The notes below the pieces were generated by a model. That model did not search any database. It had not been told where the DNA came from and was given only the letters and a program-made list of their open reading frames with translations. Shown piece by piece: positions 19,194 through 27,806 of a DNA stretch of 64,000 nucleotides. Made by a program: the position numbers and the translations under genes. Source of the DNA: Qipengyuania aquimaris (GTDB lineage: Bacteria > Pseudomonadota > Alphaproteobacteria > Sphingomonadales > Sphingomonadaceae). Within the stretch, counting starts at the first letter, position 1; the number at the start of each line of letters is the position of its first letter. Location of the stretch: contig NZ_WTYI01000001.1 in NCBI RefSeq assembly GCF_009827445.1, forward strand, positions 1,688,381 to 1,752,380. Reading direction: 5' to 3'.

Positions 19194-19664
19194 ATGCGCT
19201 ATTTTCGCAGAGTGAACCCCGTCGGGGGCATTTCCGATTTCTGGAGCTATATCCGGCAACCGCAGCCCTATCGCTGGGCATTCCTGCTGGTATCGCTGCT
19301 CGCCTGTCTCGGCCTCATTTCCATCCTGACGCACGAACGGGTGTTCATGCCGCCGGAACAACCCGAGGTAGAATATATCCGCACCTTCGCAGCCGACCGG
19401 ACGGATGAGGAAATTCGCCAGTCGAACCTCGAAAACCAGCGCCTGAAGGAAGAACGCCAGGCCGAGCTGGACCGGATCGAAGAAGAAAAACGCGACCTTT
19501 ATCGCCGTGTCGGTGCAGCTACCGGCGTCGACACTGCTGCCGCAGAAGCAAAAGCCGAAGCGGAACGAGCCGCTGCCGAGCGGGCCGAGCGCGAGCGGCT
19601 GGAGCGGTTGTTCGGCGAAGAGGACCAAAACACGGGTGCAGCGGTTGCAGACCAGGGGGAGTGA
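19194..19664 (+). CDS. Hypothetical membrane-anchored coiled-coil protein
   Basis: A 156-residue protein with one transmembrane helix at about residues 28-46 (WAFLLVSLLACLGLISIL) and a long charged helix from about residue 68 to 140 rich in Glu, Arg and Ala, very likely a coiled coil (ERQAELDRIEEEKRDLYRR, AEAERAAAERAERERLERL). No domain family was recognised. It sits between the metallopeptidase and ribD and overlaps the start of ribD by about 20-30 nt, so it may be cotranscribed with the riboflavin genes. Confidence 0.65.
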   Translation: MRYFRRVNPVGGISDFWSYIRQPQPYRWAFLLVSLLACLGLISILTHERVFMPPEQPEVEYIRTFAADRTDEEIRQSNLENQRLKEERQAELDRIEEEKRDLYRRVGAATGVDTAAAEAKAEAERAAAERAERERLERLFGEEDQNTGAAVADQGE

Positions 19665-20631
19665 CATCCGCTGGCTGAACGCGGCAGCGCGTCTGGCCGC
19701 GCGCGGACGCCCGATGTCGCGCCCAAATCCGGCTGTCGGTTGCCTGATCGTAAAGGAGGGGACAGTCGTTGGTCGCGGGTGGACCCGCGCCGGCGGGCGC
19801 CCCCACGCCGAGGCTGCCGCGCTGGCCGAAGCCGGCGGTTTGGCAGCTGGCGCGACCGCTTACGTTACGCTTGAGCCGTGCGCCCATGTCTCGCCGCGCG
19901 GTCCGGCCTGTGCCGATCTGCTTCGCGAAGCGGGCGTTGCCCGCGTAGTAGTCGGCTCGCCCGACCCTGATCCACGCACGGCAGGAGAAGGTGTCGCAAG
20001 AATACGCGATGCCGGGATCGAAGTGGATATTCTCCCCACTCCCGAGGTCGCGGACAGCCTTTCTGGGTATCTGACCCGTGCTCGTCTTGCCCGCCCTTTC
20101 GTGACGCTCAAGCTCGCTGTCTCGCTGGACGGCCAGATTGCAGCCGCTTCGGGCGAGAGCCAGTGGATCACTGGCGAAGTCGCTCGCGCACACGTCCATT
20201 CCCGCAGAGCCATGCACGACGCCATTCTGGTCGGCGGGGGAACATGGCGCGCGGACCAGCCGAGACTTGATGTTCGCCTGGCTGGCCTTGCGCACCAGTC
20301 TCCACGCCGCGTTCTGTTATCGCGAGGCATCGCGCCGGACGGGGTAACCGTCATCAACACTCCTTCACAGATCGACCGACTTGAACAGGTCCAATATCTC
20401 TATGTCGAAGGCGGCGCCCAGACGGCGGGCAGCTTCCTTGCCGAAGATCTCGTCGACCGCATCGAGCTTTACCGCGCACCGATCCTGATCGGCGAAGGCC
20501 GCTCGGCCTTGGGAGACATCGGCCTAGAGAGCCTCGCGGATGCACACGGACGCTGGACTCTGACCGAACGCCGCCAGCTTGGCAGCGACAGCTTCGAGGC
20601 TTACAGCCGCTCGCGCCCAGAGGAGAATTGA
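19636..20631 (+). CDS. ribD: RibD, bifunctional riboflavin deaminase/reductase
   Basis: About 331 residues. N-terminal cytidine-deaminase-like domain with zinc ligands HAE (57-59) and PCAHVSPRGPAC (P81, C82, C92); C-terminal reductase domain begins near FVTLKLAVSLDGQIA. It carries out the second and third steps of the pathway from GTP. No ATG is near the conserved start; in-frame GTG (19636) or TTG (19645) inside the upstream gene are the best choices, and I use the GTG. The stop lies 5 bp before the ribE ATG. Confidence 0.92.
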   Translation: MQRLQTRGSDIRWLNAAARLAARGRPMSRPNPAVGCLIVKEGTVVGRGWTRAGGRPHAEAAALAEAGGLAAGATAYVTLEPCAHVSPRGPACADLLREAGVARVVVGSPDPDPRTAGEGVARIRDAGIEVDILPTPEVADSLSGYLTRARLARPFVTLKLAVSLDGQIAAASGESQWITGEVARAHVHSRRAMHDAILVGGGTWRADQPRLDVRLAGLAHQSPRRVLLSRGIAPDGVTVINTPSQIDRLEQVQYLYVEGGAQTAGSFLAEDLVDRIELYRAPILIGEGRSALGDIGLESLADAHGRWTLTERRQLGSDSFEAYSRSRPEEN

Positions 20632-20636
20632 CCGCA

Positions 20637-21254
20637 ATGTTTACCGGCATCGTCACGGCGATAGGCACCATCGAAAAGATCGAGAAGCGCCAGGACGCGC
20701 GCGTCACAGTCGCTTGTCCGTTCGATCCCGAAGCGATCGATATCGGCGCTTCGATCGCCTGCTCGGGCGTTTGCCTGACCGTGGTGGACCTTGCCGGCGA
20801 AGCTGGCGCGGCACGGATCGGCTTCGATGTTTCGGACGAAACCGTCCGCCGCACCGTCCCTCAGATGTGGCAGGAAGGCCGCGCGCTAAACCTGGAGCCT
20901 GCCCTGCGGCTTGGCGACGAGCTCGGCGGGCACCTGGTCACCGGTCATGTCGACACGGTCGGTGAGGTCGTGGCCGTAAAGGATGCCGGCGGTTCGACAA
21001 TGCTGGCCATTCGCATATCGCGCGACTTCGCTCCGTTCGTGGCCGAGAAAGGCTCTATCACCGTCGATGGCGTCTCGTTGACGGTGAACGACGTGCGCGA
21101 CCGCGAGGACGGCGCGTGCGACTTCGCGCTCAACATCATCCCGCATACCGGCGAGGTCACGACGCTGGGCGCTCTTCGCCAAGGGGACAGCGTCAATCTC
21201 GAGATCGACGTGCTCGCCCGTTATCTCATGCGGATGCAAAGCCTGAAGGGCTGA
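20637..21254 (+). CDS. ribE: RibE, riboflavin synthase alpha subunit
   Basis: A 205-residue protein beginning with the canonical MFTGIV and containing two lumazine-binding repeats (SCSGVCLTV-type motif ACSGVCLTVV in the first half and GSITVDGVSLTVNDV in the second; HLVTGHVD in the middle). It converts two molecules of dimethylribityllumazine into riboflavin. The ATG at 20637 is preferred over an upstream TTG because of the conserved N-terminus and the AGGAGAA ribosome binding site at 20621. No FMN riboswitch is seen before ribD or ribE. Confidence 0.95.
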   Translation: MFTGIVTAIGTIEKIEKRQDARVTVACPFDPEAIDIGASIACSGVCLTVVDLAGEAGAARIGFDVSDETVRRTVPQMWQEGRALNLEPALRLGDELGGHLVTGHVDTVGEVVAVKDAGGSTMLAIRISRDFAPFVAEKGSITVDGVSLTVNDVRDREDGACDFALNIIPHTGEVTTLGALRQGDSVNLEIDVLARYLMRMQSLKG

Positions 21255-21276
21255 GAAACCCTCTCCCAATGCAAAA

Positions 21277-21301
21277 CGGGGCGGCCCATCGGACCGCCCC
21301 G
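21277..21301. terminator. Bidirectional terminator between ribE and the OmpA gene
   Basis: A perfect 8-bp G+C-rich stem, cggggcgg/ccgccccg, with a 9-nt loop, flanked on the left by aaaa, which reads as a U-run for the minus-strand OmpA transcript. Confidence 0.75.
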
Positions 21302-21332
21302 CTCGATAGACCCGGTGGAAGCCGGAGATGCA

Positions 21333-22262
21333 TTACATTCCGTCGACGCTCTTGCTGACGAGAATGTTGACCGAAACGCGGCGGTTCTGCGCCTTGCCTT
21401 CGGGCGTGCTGTTGTCTGCCAGCGGATCCGAAGCGGCCATGCCGGTCGGGCTCAGCATACGCCAAGGCTGCCAGCCACATTCCTGCTGGAGGAAGTTGAC
21501 CACGCGTCCGGCGCGCCGTTCGCTGAGTTCCTGGTTGATCTCGTAGCTGCCGGTCGAATCAGTGTATCCGACTACAAGCAGGAGAGCGTTGTCCATCGCG
21601 TTCGCTTCGTCGGCTGCAGCACACAGGTCCTGGCGGGCTTCTGCCGACAGGTTGTACTTGCCGGTGTCGAAGAAGACGTTCGTCGAACCCTTGATGTTGT
21701 ACTTATCGATATCGCCCATGCGGCCGCGAAGCGATTCAGCAAGCGCAGCATTGGCATCGATATCTTCACGCTGTGCAGCGAACTGCTGCGAAGTGCCGTT
21801 GCGGATCATCGCTGCGGTTTCGAGATCGTCGTCCTTGAGTCGCACATCCGTCGCGATCAGGCCGCGATTACCCCACTGGACCGTCTTGACGGTGACCGGC
21901 AGGCCATTGAGCAGCGAGGCAGCGGTAAGCTCCTTGCTGCCGAGACCGAGAAAGCCACCCTTGGCGCGGATTTCGGTACCTTCGCTGATGACGATCAGCG
22001 TGTTCTGGCCGCCAAGCGTGGTAACCTGCATGCGGTTTCCGCTACGTGCCGAGATAAAGCCTTCGACTTCGGGGCCTTCGGGCATATCCGAAAGATCCCT
22101 GGGCACGGTGCCTTCGACGATCGTCAGAACTTCTGCTTCTTCGGCTTCGGCCTGGGCTTCGCCAACTGGGCGAAGTTCCTGGGCCGAAAGACTGGCCGAC
22201 AGCGGCAGCGAGAGTGCGGCAAGCCAGACAAGCGTCTTCGGCTTCTTGGAAATGGTAGTCAT
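21333..22262 (-). CDS. OmpA family protein
   Basis: A 309-residue exported protein with a signal peptide (LPLSASLSAQ). A predicted beta-rich middle part (about 65-165) precedes the C-terminal OmpA-like peptidoglycan-binding domain (about 200-300), seen as VFFDTGKYNLSAEARQDLC, LLLVVGYTDSTGSYEINQELSERRAGRVVNFL and a final NRRVSVNILV. It probably links the outer membrane to peptidoglycan. It is preceded by a strong ribosome binding site (AAGGAGG) and a 312-bp intergenic region. Confidence 0.9.
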   Translation of the reverse strand: MTTISKKPKTLVWLAALSLPLSASLSAQELRPVGEAQAEAEEAEVLTIVEGTVPRDLSDMPEGPEVEGFISARSGNRMQVTTLGGQNTLIVISEGTEIRAKGGFLGLGSKELTAASLLNGLPVTVKTVQWGNRGLIATDVRLKDDDLETAAMIRNGTSQQFAAQREDIDANAALAESLRGRMGDIDKYNIKGSTNVFFDTGKYNLSAEARQDLCAAADEANAMDNALLLVVGYTDSTGSYEINQELSERRAGRVVNFLQQECGWQPWRMLSPTGMAASDPLADNSTPEGKAQNRRVSVNILVSKSVDGM

Positions 22263-22574
22263 TGCAATCCTCCTTCAAACTCTGACAGCCGACCCCGCGA
22301 ATACGCCAGTTAGGTCCGTTCGCCCCCTGATGGCGCACCCGGCTATCATAAATCCATGCATTTGGCTGTAAGCGCCCGCGACCCGAATGCCGCACGTCGA
22401 CGCTATGGATTTCGCCCCCTGTTCAGAGCCACCTTTCGCTCAGGTGAACGTTTTCTGCGACTCCTGCCAACTCGCAGGCGATCTGGGCGGAAGGTGCGGT
22501 GAACCGTTAAATTTCGTCAGAACGAAACACGTAAACGGCGCGGCAAGAATCGGCTCGATTGTACCGAATTCCGT
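22263..22574. other. Intergenic region without a recognised gene
   Basis: This 312-bp region lies between the OmpA gene and the acetyltransferase gene, both on the minus strand. It must hold the OmpA promoter. I see no convincing small gene, RNA or repeat in it. Confidence 0.4.
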
Positions 22575-23123
22575 TCAATCCGCGCCCGAAAGCGGCCCTT
22601 TGCAGAAACTGTCACGGGCGATTTCGTAGACCAGGTGGACGATCCGCTTGCCGTCGTAGCGGCCCAGTTCGTACCGGTCCGTGCGCACCGCACCGATTGC
22701 CTCCAGCGCATTGCGCGAACGGTAATTCGTGTCGCCAACGCGGAATTCGACGAGGGCGACATTTGCAAAAACGTGCCTCAGGAGCGCTGCTTTCATTTCC
22801 GAATTTAGGCCCTTCCCCCAGCACGGGCGCTCCAGATAGGTCCAGCCGATTTCGATCACGCCGCCTTCTTCGGGGTCATATTTGTCGAGGCGCGTGTGGC
22901 CGACGATGCGATCCTTGTCCCTGCGGATCACGGCAAGGCCGCCGCCGCTGGCGAGGCATTCGTCGAAGAAGGCCTCGAAGACCTCGCGCCTCCAGCGGTC
23001 GTGCACCGGATGCTGTTCCCAGACCATCGGATCGCTGGCGACTTCGAATAGCGCGCTGCGGTCCTCCTCCTGCAAGGGGCGGATCAGCAGGCGCTGGGTT
23101 TCGATGACCGGCTGGCGATCCAT
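22575..23123 (-). CDS. GNAT acetyltransferase, RimJ/RimL-like
   Basis: A 182-residue protein starting IETQRLLIRPLQEEDRSALFEVASDP, the typical opening of Acetyltransf_3 enzymes, and with WTYLERPCWGKGLNSEMKAALLRHVF, the acetyl-CoA-binding motif A, then VGDTNYRSRNALEAIGAVR. These enzymes acetylate amino groups of proteins or small molecules; the substrate is not predictable. It lies just 7 bp after the aminotransferase gene on the same strand. Confidence 0.85.
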   Translation of the reverse strand: MDRQPVIETQRLLIRPLQEEDRSALFEVASDPMVWEQHPVHDRWRREVFEAFFDECLASGGGLAVIRRDKDRIVGHTRLDKYDPEEGGVIEIGWTYLERPCWGKGLNSEMKAALLRHVFANVALVEFRVGDTNYRSRNALEAIGAVRTDRYELGRYDGKRIVHLVYEIARDSFCKGPLSGAD

Positions 23124-23130
23124 GCGGGGA

Positions 23131-24312
23131 TCAGCCCTTCGTCACATCCGCAAGCGCCGCGATGAATTTTTCGGTATTGCCCGCATGGAGCCCGGCAACG
23201 TTAATCCGGCCAGACCCCGCCATGTAGATGGCGTGCTCTTCGCGAAGCTTCACGATCTGCTCCTTGGTCAGCGGGAGCATGGCGAACAGGCCGTTCTGGT
23301 CGGCGAGCGATGCAAGGCCGAGACCCGGCGCTTCAATATCCGCTTGGGCCATTCGCGCGCGGACACGGCGCATGCGCGAACGCATTTCGTCCAGTTCATC
23401 CTGCCAGACCTGCGTCATGTGCGCGTCTTCCAGAGCGATGCGCACGGCAGCGCCACCGTGATCGGGCGGCATGGACCAGTTGGCCCGGGCGAGCGCATTC
23501 GCATTGGAGGCGATCGCGGCGAGCTGATCCGGCTGCTTGGCCATCATGTAGAAAGCGCCCACCCGGTCGCGATAGAGACCAAAGTTCTTGTCGCAGCTGT
23601 AAGCGATCAGGGCCTCTGGTACGCGGTCGAGAACAGTGCGCACGCCAGCGACGTCCTCTTCCATGCCCTGCCCCAGCCCCTGGTAGGCGATGTCGAGAAT
23701 GGGCAGCGCTCCGGAAGCCACGAACGCCTCGGCAATCTGGGCCCATTGCTCGGCCGTGTAGTCGATGCCGGTCGGGTTGTGGCAACACCCGTGGAGCAGC
23801 ACCGCATCTCCCGCCCCTGCGGCATCGATGGTAGCCAGGACGGCGTCGAGATCGGCCGTGCCCTTGCCCGTCGAATGTCTGAAAGTGACTGTCTCTACAC
23901 CTACATCATCGAGGATCTGGGCGTGGTTGGGCCAACTCGGGACGCCGAGATGGACGCGCTTCACCCCGGCTTTTGCAGCCAGGGCGACCGCAAGGCGAAC
24001 TGCGCCGGTCCCGCCGGGTGTCTGCATCCCCTCGATACGCGCTGCGAGCGTTTCTTCGTCGCCGAAGATGTAAGGCATCAGCGCCTTGACGAAGCCGCTG
24101 TCGCCTTCCGGGCCTAGGTAGGACTTGCTGTCCTGCTCGTCGATCAGGCGTTGTTCCGCCAGCTTGATCGAACGGAAAACCGGCGTCGCGCCGTCATTCG
24201 TTCGATACACTCCGACGCCAAGGTCGATCTTGTCCTCGCGCTCGTCGGCGGCATACATCTTGATGAGTGCGAGGAGGGCGTCGGGCGGCTGGGCGTCTAG
24301 TCTGTCGAGCAT
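23131..24312 (-). CDS. Aromatic/aspartate aminotransferase (class I, PLP)
   Basis: A 393-residue class I aminotransferase of the AspC/TyrB type: N-terminal LGVGVYRTNDG, the PLP lysine in YSCDKNFGLYRDRVG, the N-P-T-G-I-D motif and the terminal RINVAGL. It interconverts aromatic or dicarboxylic amino acids and keto acids with 2-oxoglutarate, in the cytoplasm. The ATG at 24312 is chosen because residues from there match the family start; a longer frame (from 24348) adds 12 unrelated residues. It heads a two-gene unit with the acetyltransferase gene. Confidence 0.88.
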   Translation of the reverse strand: MLDRLDAQPPDALLALIKMYAADEREDKIDLGVGVYRTNDGATPVFRSIKLAEQRLIDEQDSKSYLGPEGDSGFVKALMPYIFGDEETLAARIEGMQTPGGTGAVRLAVALAAKAGVKRVHLGVPSWPNHAQILDDVGVETVTFRHSTGKGTADLDAVLATIDAAGAGDAVLLHGCCHNPTGIDYTAEQWAQIAEAFVASGALPILDIAYQGLGQGMEEDVAGVRTVLDRVPEALIAYSCDKNFGLYRDRVGAFYMMAKQPDQLAAIASNANALARANWSMPPDHGGAAVRIALEDAHMTQVWQDELDEMRSRMRRVRARMAQADIEAPGLGLASLADQNGLFAMLPLTKEQIVKLREEHAIYMAGSGRINVAGLHAGNTEKFIAALADVTKG

Positions 24313-24339
24313 GGGAAGCCCTTTCGCCCAACATGTCGA

Positions 24340-24368
24340 GGGCCGCAACCGAAATACGGTTGCGGCCC
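24340..24368 (-). terminator. Strong hairpin downstream of the DUF1134 gene
   Basis: A perfect 12-bp stem (gggccgcaaccg/cggttgcggccc) with a 5-nt loop, between the DUF1134 gene (ending at 24404) and the aminotransferase gene (starting at 24312), both on the minus strand. There is no strong U-run on that strand, so it may work as an attenuating or stabilising hairpin. Confidence 0.6.
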
Positions 24369-24403
24369 ATCAAGAATGCCTATTTTTTCGTATAGCCAGC
24401 CGC

Positions 24404-25198
24404 TCAGAAGGGAAGCCAGCGCTGCTTCTTGGAAAAGCGGAGGTAGCCCGCGTTCACTCCGAGCCGCAGGCCTGCGCCCATCCGGATCGGGATCAGGACC
24501 ACGTCGCCCTTCCGTACATAGCTCGCGTGCAGCCCGCCGATCACATAGGCTTGGCCTTCCGCTGCCGGGAAGCGTTCGTAAAGCTCTTCGGTATCGTAGA
24601 GATTGTAGACCAGCACGAAAGTGCTGCCTGCATTGGCACCGGCATCGAAACCGACGGACGGTCCCGTCCAGTAGACGGGCATCTCGCCTTCAACCTTGTG
24701 GAACAGCGTGCCCGAACCATAGCGCGCACCGACCACGAAAGCACCGCCAGCCTCGCGGCCGACGATATATCCGTTCGGTTCGCCCTGGTCGGCCAGCAGC
24801 TTGCGGATCATGTTGGCGACGCCTTCGGCACCCTTGCCGAATACGCCCTCCGCCGCGCCGATCAGGTCGTCTTCGCGATAGGTCGTCGCCGGATTGTCGA
24901 CATTGGCACCTTCCACAGCGGCAGAAGCAGCCTCTTCGGCCTGCTGTTCGGACCAGACGGGCGGCGAACCGGCGGCTTCCTCCTCCTCGACACCATAGGC
25001 CGGGTCTTGCGGTGCTGCGGGTTCGTCAGCCGTCGCCTCGTAGGGCGAGGGTTCTCCCGGCGCTTCCTCAAGGTCGCCATCGATCGGCGCGTCATAGGCC
25101 GCATCAGGGTCGACGGTTTCGACCTGCGCCACGACAGGGGCGGCAATCAGTCCCAGTCCGGCTGCGAAACTCGCCAGGAGCATGCGTGCGGTATTCAT
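24404..25198 (-). CDS. DUF1134 (EipA-like) envelope protein
   Basis: A 264-residue exported protein: signal peptide (GLIAAPVVAQ), then an acidic Pro/Ala/Glu-rich linker (about 30-100) and a C-terminal domain (about 110-264) with GYIVGREAGGAFVVGARYGSG, VYWTGPSVGFDAGANAGSTFVLVYNL and LRLGVNAGYLRF, the DUF1134 pattern. EipA of Brucella and Caulobacter is needed for cell-envelope integrity; a similar periplasmic role is inferred. The ATG at 25198 starts the signal peptide; the frame runs on upstream through the tRNA gene but that part is not coding. Confidence 0.85.
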   Translation of the reverse strand: MNTARMLLASFAAGLGLIAAPVVAQVETVDPDAAYDAPIDGDLEEAPGEPSPYEATADEPAAPQDPAYGVEEEEAAGSPPVWSEQQAEEAASAAVEGANVDNPATTYREDDLIGAAEGVFGKGAEGVANMIRKLLADQGEPNGYIVGREAGGAFVVGARYGSGTLFHKVEGEMPVYWTGPSVGFDAGANAGSTFVLVYNLYDTEELYERFPAAEGQAYVIGGLHASYVRKGDVVLIPIRMGAGLRLGVNAGYLRFSKKQRWLPF

Positions 25199-25419
25199 CT
25201 CGAGATCCCTTCCTTTGCCTCGCCTGCATTCGAGCCGACAAGGCTGCGCCGATGAGGAGAATCGCTTTGGAGCAGGTGGGCAATGACAGGGCGATGAACC
25301 GAATCGATTTCGCGGCGAAGCGAGTCTTTCGCGCGTTGGAAAGAAGGCAGTGGATTCACCCTTGAAGGCATCCCAACCCCTAGCTATAGCGCGCCCCTCG
25401 CAGCCGAGGCTTGCGATGC

Positions 25420-25511
25420 GGAGACGTGGGTGAGTGGCTGAAACCAGCTCCCTGCTAAGGAGCCATACCTGGTAACGGGTATCGAGGGTTCGAATCCCTC
25501 CGTCTCCGCCA
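25420..25511 (+). tRNA. tRNA-Ser (GCU anticodon)
   Basis: A 92-nt class II tRNA. Acceptor stem GGAGACG/CGTCTCC, discriminator G, encoded CCA (25509-25511). Anticodon stem gctcc/ggagc with loop ctgctaa, anticodon GCT at 25454-25456, reading AGC/AGU. A long variable arm is present, as expected for tRNA-Ser. Confidence 0.95.
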
Positions 25512-25656
25512 CCTTTTACTGGAATGGACGGCCTTGCCTGGTGAAAGGTGTGCTGGGGCGAACGCTGTTCGCTCAATCATTAAAGGCTCATGCCGCTACA
25601 ATGGTGTCGATTTCGAAGCAGCGCGCCAGAATCAGCAGTGCCGGTATAGTCCCGAC

Positions 25657-27714
25657 CTAGAAGCTATAGCCCAGGCTGAGGCTGACAATCGGTCCCCCCA
25701 ACGATCTCTCGCGATCCTCTATGCGGGCGATAGCTGCCCCATCGCGGCGGCCTGTATAGATTTTCCGCCTGAATTTCGATTTCTGGCCGAGGAATTCTGA
25801 GAGCTGCAATCGCGCGCGTAGTCCGAACACATCTTTGTGTTCGATGAAGACTGCGTTGGTGCCAGGCGTGAGTGCACCGCCAGGGACATTGCGGAATTCG
25901 ATCAGGGTCGCCCGGAAGACCGGGCCGAGCTTTATGTCGCGAAATTCGAAACCGTAAGACCAGTCGGTTTGCGCGAGATCGTGCCTGAAACGTACGGCCA
26001 GCTCGCGCTTTCGCAAATTGCTGATGTCCCTTTCAAATCCCTCGATGGGATCGGAAACCGCCGACCATTGCCAGGTCCCGTCGAGATCGAGCTGCGCGCC
26101 AGTCAGCCCGAATTGCGTGCCGGTCAGGGTGAGGCCGGCATCGATACGGGTTTTCGATGCGCGCGGAATATTGCCGATTGCGTCACCGTTCGCTCCGAGA
26201 GGAATGCGGTCGACCAGATCGGAAATCCGCTCGTGAGCAATGGCCAGGTAAAAGGTATGGCCGTTCTCGAAAACACGATCGGTTCTGCCTGACACCACCC
26301 AGCTTTGCTGTGGAACCAGATCGAGGTTGTCCTGCGTTTCCACACCATCGATTAGCGAGACATTCGCCGCAAAGTCGCGGAAATTGATTTGGCCGACCTG
26401 CCGAGCAAGGCGGGCCGAGACGCTCCAGCCCAGCCCAGGTTTGAACGTGTAGGCGACAAAACCCTTGGGCCTGAAGAATGACCGCTTGAATTCGGAACGG
26501 CCGATTTCCGACAGCTCTCCCCCTATGGATGCCTGGATGCTGGAATTCTCGCCCAATTGCCGTTGATGTCCGAAGGTAAGCTCGCCGCGCAGTTCCTCGA
26601 TCCTCGTTTCCGATGGGACACTGGTCAGGATCTTTCCTGGGTCATCCGTGCTGAAATCCAGCAGATCAGTCACCAGGTGGAGCGAATTGAATGCCCCTTC
26701 CGCAGCCAGTTGCCAGCTTGATTTGTCACGCCCGATCCATTGCTGCTCAAGGCGCACAACTCCTTCACTAGAGGTGCTGTCTTCTTCGAATGCGCGGTCA
26801 GCGATGGTGCCGCCAAGCGCATCGAAGAGCGTAAAGCGCGTTGCGGCATCGTTGCTGCGCCGCCTTGCCAGGACGATACCCTTGAACGTTCCTTCGAAAG
26901 CCGGGAACGAGTAGTCGGCATCAAACCGCAAATCGTCCGTGACGCCGCTGGTCTCGGCTATGCTCGAGCCCTCTCTTCCGAGCGGAGTGAGCGCCGCACT
27001 CTCGCTGGCCTGCCCCCTTTTAATATCGAGCCGATTCATCGAAGCCTTCGCGTTCAGGACATGTCCGTCTGAAAGCCTCCAGACGATGCCGCCAGACAGG
27101 TCTGGCTGCACGCCTCGAATCGTGAATGCTTCGTCTCGCGTTTCGTAGACTTCTCCAGCCTCGTTGCTGATCGTTTCCGGTCCTTCGAACAGAACACTCA
27201 CCATATCGATATCAAGGGCCGCCGAATAATCCAGCGAGCCAGCGCTTCCTGAAACGCTCAGCGTGCCATTGCCGTAAGCAGGCCCCGTATTATGGCGGAA
27301 ACTCGGTTCCCACTGAACTGTGCCGGCGAGTGATGCCCGCCGGGTCACGATATTCGCCACCAGCCCGTCGAAACCGGGAATACCGAGCGAGGCGCCATCG
27401 AGGATTTCGATCCTGACCACATTGCTTGCAGCGATCTGTGCGATCCTGGCCCTGGCCGTGCGCCCTTTTCCGGTGACCGGCTCGCCATTCACAAGAACAT
27501 TGGTGCCGCCTTGGCCCAGTCCGCGCGCCTCGTCGGCGTCCTCCAGCGAGTAACCCGGCAGGCGCTCCAGCATTTCAAGAGCGGTCTGGGGCGCAAACTG
27601 ATCGAAATAGGTTCGTTCGAACAAGCGCGGCTCAGCCTCCGAAGCCAAGGCAGGGCTGCCTGCAACGGCCATTGTTGCGCTCGCAATTAGATAGAGAACT
27701 CGTTTCGATGACAT
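25657..27714 (-). CDS. TonB-dependent outer-membrane receptor
   Basis: A 685-residue protein from ATG 27714 (MSSKRVLYL), with signal peptide (AGSPALASEA). The plug domain (about 30-140) shows QTALEMLERLPGYSLEDADEARGLG, NVLVNGEPVTGKGRT and IEILDGASLGIPGF, and is followed by a predicted 22-strand barrel ending in SLSLGYSF with a terminal Phe. It would import a siderophore, sugar or other large solute. No TonB partner is in the window. The gene is divergent from a LysR regulator 92 bp away, which may control it. Confidence 0.85.
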   Translation of the reverse strand: MSSKRVLYLIASATMAVAGSPALASEAEPRLFERTYFDQFAPQTALEMLERLPGYSLEDADEARGLGQGGTNVLVNGEPVTGKGRTARARIAQIAASNVVRIEILDGASLGIPGFDGLVANIVTRRASLAGTVQWEPSFRHNTGPAYGNGTLSVSGSAGSLDYSAALDIDMVSVLFEGPETISNEAGEVYETRDEAFTIRGVQPDLSGGIVWRLSDGHVLNAKASMNRLDIKRGQASESAALTPLGREGSSIAETSGVTDDLRFDADYSFPAFEGTFKGIVLARRRSNDAATRFTLFDALGGTIADRAFEEDSTSSEGVVRLEQQWIGRDKSSWQLAAEGAFNSLHLVTDLLDFSTDDPGKILTSVPSETRIEELRGELTFGHQRQLGENSSIQASIGGELSEIGRSEFKRSFFRPKGFVAYTFKPGLGWSVSARLARQVGQINFRDFAANVSLIDGVETQDNLDLVPQQSWVVSGRTDRVFENGHTFYLAIAHERISDLVDRIPLGANGDAIGNIPRASKTRIDAGLTLTGTQFGLTGAQLDLDGTWQWSAVSDPIEGFERDISNLRKRELAVRFRHDLAQTDWSYGFEFRDIKLGPVFRATLIEFRNVPGGALTPGTNAVFIEHKDVFGLRARLQLSEFLGQKSKFRRKIYTGRRDGAAIARIEDRERSLGGPIVSLSLGYSF

Positions 27715-27789
27715 CCCACACTCCGTTTGAATGATGGGAGTTTTGGCGGAGCGCTTGTGCAACGTCGTGGATTGATATGCGCGTTAATT

Positions 27790-27805
27790 GGTGCAAATAC
27801 GCACC
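27790..27805. promoter_or_regulatory. Inverted repeat before the LysR gene, possible operator
   Basis: GGTGC-N6-GCACC lies directly before the LysR ATG (27807) in the 92-bp gap to the divergent TonB receptor gene. It could be a LysR autoregulatory site, but it does not contain the usual T-N11-A motif clearly. Confidence 0.35.
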
Positions 27806-27806
27806 G